From positions 4,640-11,091 of the forward strand of contig JAPLUJ010000242.1 of assembly GCA_026397695.1 (NCBI GenBank): a stretch of DNA of 6,452 nt, in the 5' to 3' direction. This stretch comes from Verrucomicrobiota bacterium. Its GTDB lineage: Bacteria; Verrucomicrobiota; Verrucomicrobiia; Verrucomicrobiales; Akkermansiaceae. The notes beneath the pieces are model-generated. The model was given only the letters and a program-made list of their open reading frames with translations, was not told the DNA's origin and made no database searches. The translations under genes and the position numbers were made by a program. Below are positions 4,175 to 6,452 of the stretch, in pieces. Position 1 is the stretch's first letter, and each line of letters starts with the position of its first letter.

Positions 4175-6452
4175 ATGAAAAGCACACCCACCATTAAATC
4201 GCTGGCTGCGGGCGCCGGTTTCCTTGCGACGGTCCTGATCGGAGCAAACGCCATGGCCGCTCTGATAACGCCAGTGCCGGAGAAGGTTCCCTGCGCCGTG
4301 GCGGATCGGCAGGATTTCCAGATTCCCGACCGCGTGCAATTGACCGGCTGGCTCGGCGCGCGCATCGCCGCCAACGCGAGCAATCGATTGGCGAAGATCG
4401 ACACCGCCCGCCTGTTGGAAGGCTACAAAAAACGACCCGGTCGTCAGTCATGGGACGGCGAGCACGTCGGCAAGTGGCTGCATGCCGCCACGCTGGCGTG
4501 GGTCAACACGAGCGACCCGAAGCTGCGCGCAAAACTCGATGAGGCCGTCGCCGAACTTTGCCAGTGCCAGCTTGCGGATGGTTATCTCGGCACGTATTTA
4601 GACCAGAATCGTTGGACCGACTGGGATGTTTGGTCGCACAAATACAACCTCCTCGGCCTCGTCACTTATATGCGCTACACCGGCAACCTCGCGCCGCTGC
4701 CGACCTGTCGGCGCATGGCCGACTTGCTGTGCCAGACTTTTGGCGACGGCCCCGGCGGGCGCGACATCATCCCGGCCGGCCATCATGTCGGCATGGCACC
4801 GACCAGTGTGCTGGAGCCGATGGTGTTGCTCTACCGGCTCACCGGTGAAGCGCGCTACCTGGAGTTCTGCAATTACCTCGTCCGTTCGTGGGAGCAACCG
4901 AACGGCCCGCACATCGTCTCGCGTTTGCTCGATGGCAAGGGCGTCAACGAAGTCGGCAACGGCAAAGCCTACGAGATGCTTTCTTGCCTGAACGGGGCGC
5001 TGGAACTTTACCGCACCACCGGTGAGCGCAAGCTGCTCGTCGCATGTGAGAACGCCTGGCAGGACATCGTTGCTCATCGCCTCTACCTCACGGGCGCGGC
5101 GAGCTACTGCGAGGTTTTCCACGACGAGTTTGATTTGCCGAACGTCAACAAAGTCGGCGAGACGTGCGTCACCGTCACTTGGCTGCAACTCAACGCGCAA
5201 CTGTTGCGGCTGACCGGCGAGGCGCGTTTCGCGGAACAACTCGAACACGTCGTGCTCAACCAGTTGCTCGGCGCGCAGCAGCCCGATGGCGCGGGTTGGG
5301 GTTACTACGTCCAGATGGAAGGCAAGAAACCCTACAGCACCACGCTCGATGGCCATTGCTGTCTGTCCAGCGGTCCGCGCGGCGTCGCGTTGCTGCCGAC
5401 ATGCGCTGTCACCACCGACGTGGAAGGCGCGGTCATCAACCTCTTCGACGCCGGCAACGCGCAGCTCACCTTGCGCGACGGCACGCCGGTGAAGCTGTCG
5501 ATTAAAACCGGCTACCCCGCCGATGGGTGCATCCGCATCACTGTGGCACCTGCCGAACGGAAAGAGTTTTCCATCAAGCTGCGCCTGCCTGCGTGGTGTC
5601 AGGAAAGTTCTCTCAAGCCCGCCGGCGCGAAGCTTGGTGCCGATGGCTACACGGTGTTGCGGCGGAAATGGGAAACTGGCGACACGATTGAACTGAACTT
5701 GAAACTCGAGCCGCGCGTGGTCGTCGGCGATCACCTGAACCAAGGGAAAGCCACCCGCTCCAGGCGCTCGCCCTGCCCAAGGCCGACCTTGCCGCGCTCG
5801 CGATCACGCCCGAAGCCGCTCCCACCAGCCGGAAGACGTGGCCCGGCGCGCAAGTCTTCCGGGTCAACGTCACCGCGCCGGGTGGGGAAGCGCCGTTCAC
5901 CGCACGGCTCGTTCCGTTTGCCGATGCTGGCAGCACCGGCCAACGCTACAAAGTCTGGATGCCGCTCGCCGGCCAAATGAGCGGCAGCATTTTGGTCGGC
6001 GGCATCGAGAGCCGTTCGCGCCCGGGCAACTCGAACGGTTCGATCAACGACGACGATATTGAGAATCCGGTGGCGACCTTCGACGGAACGCGCGCCGCCG
6101 AGGACTGGTTTGCCGTGACCATGCCCAAGCCGGCGACCGCGAGCCGGATTGTTTTCATGCACGGAAAAAATTTTCACAACGGCGGCTGGTTTGACACCAG
6201 TGTCGGCAAACCGCGGGTGCAAATCCAGCGCACCGTTGGCGGCGACTGGGAAACTATCGGCGAATTGAGCGATTATCCGGCGACCACCGCGACGATCGGT
6301 CAGCACGACCGGCTGACGTGGTCCAATCGTTCGTTCACCCTGAATCTCGCGAAGCCAGTGACGTTCGTGGCCGTCCGTGTTCTTGGTGTGCCTGCCAGCG
6401 GTGACCAGCCCCAGCAGGCGTTTTCGTCGTGCGCCGAATTGCAGGCGTTTGC
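4175..6452 (+). pseudogene. GH127 (DUF1680) beta-L-arabinofuranosidase-like protein, exported, frameshifted, 3' end outside window
   Basis: GH127 enzymes remove beta-L-arabinofuranosyl residues from plant glycans. The ATG at 4175 gives a clear signal peptide (residues 1-28, ending GANAMA), so the longer open frame to 4001 is rejected; no Shine-Dalgarno sequence is seen. The (alpha/alpha)6-type catalytic region spans about residues 35-410. It keeps the family's metal-cysteine site: Glu329 and Cys331 in GETC, and Cys395-Cys396 in HCCLSSGPRG. Glu313 in CEVF matches the proposed acid/base, 16 residues before the ETC Glu, the same spacing as Glu322/Glu338 in HypBA1. After GDHLNQGK (residue 525, codon at 5747) the frame turns into Arg/Pro-rich nonsense and stops at 5980. 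The real continuation (LQALALPKADL, then KTWPGAQVF) resumes at about 5758 in the frame one base back. It runs open to 6452 through a beta-rich C-terminal region resembling an F5/8-type or family-32 carbohydrate-binding domain. The conserved YGPLVLA-like strand expected at the junction is missing. This is a pseudogene, or an assembly error. Confidence 0.88.

Noticed and set aside
4598..5743. Long 381-codon open frame on the reverse strand
   Set aside because: It lies wholly antisense to the GH127 gene, shows no family motifs, and is the usual by-product of GC-rich codon use in the real gene.
5740..5765. Programmed ribosomal frameshift in the GH127 gene
   Set aside because: There is no convincing slippery heptamer or downstream structure, and conserved residues are missing at the junction, so a deletion explains it better.
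1..6452. CRISPR array, tRNA or rRNA genes, and phage or toxin-antitoxin genes
   Set aside because: No regularly spaced short repeats, cloverleaf or rRNA-like segments, or such protein motifs were seen. The only direct repeat found is the two-copy 53-bp element.

Overview
The window looks like accessory, partly decayed DNA from a member of the Verrucomicrobiota. This placement is an inference. It rests on a large secreted protein with an Ig-like module, a DPDxDG segment and a terminal domain of a style I associate with that phylum, on an exported GH127-type glycosidase, and on leaders that lack Shine-Dalgarno sequences. No rRNA or marker gene is present to prove it.

Layout. (1) 2-966, + strand: the 3' end of a phosphatidate cytidylyltransferase gene (cdsA type) overlaps by ATGA a complete PlsC-family acyltransferase gene. 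This is a two-gene phospholipid unit; PlsC-type enzymes make phosphatidic acid and CdsA activates it to CDP-diacylglycerol. (2) 1020-1442, - strand, convergent with the lipid genes: the glutamine amidotransferase subunit of anthranilate or aminodeoxychorismate synthase (trpG/pabA). It has lost its N-terminal third and is probably a pseudogene. (3) 1452-1941: no protein gene. It holds copy 1 of a 53-bp direct repeat, then an apparent ORF-less group II intron relic of about 375 nt with recognisable domain V and domain VI structures. (4) 1942-4074, + strand: a 710-residue secreted protein of unknown function. (5) 4106-4158: copy 2 of the 53-bp repeat, ending 16 nt before the next start codon. (6) 4175 to the window end, + strand: a GH127 (DUF1680) beta-L-arabinofuranosidase-like gene. 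It has a signal peptide and an intact Cys/Glu catalytic set but is broken at about 5750 by a frameshift with loss of a conserved segment. Its C-terminal region continues in another frame past the window end.

How it fits together. The left part is housekeeping lipid synthesis. From about 1442 rightward the DNA is a mosaic: a gene truncated at a repeat, a decayed retroelement, and two genes for exported proteins each preceded by the same repeat. The GH127 enzyme would cleave arabinofuranosides from plant or algal polysaccharides outside the cytoplasm. The 710-residue protein may act at the cell surface, but nothing in its sequence ties it to the same substrate. The most unusual items are the paired 53-bp element, the intron relic lying between element and gene at copy 1, and the two broken genes.
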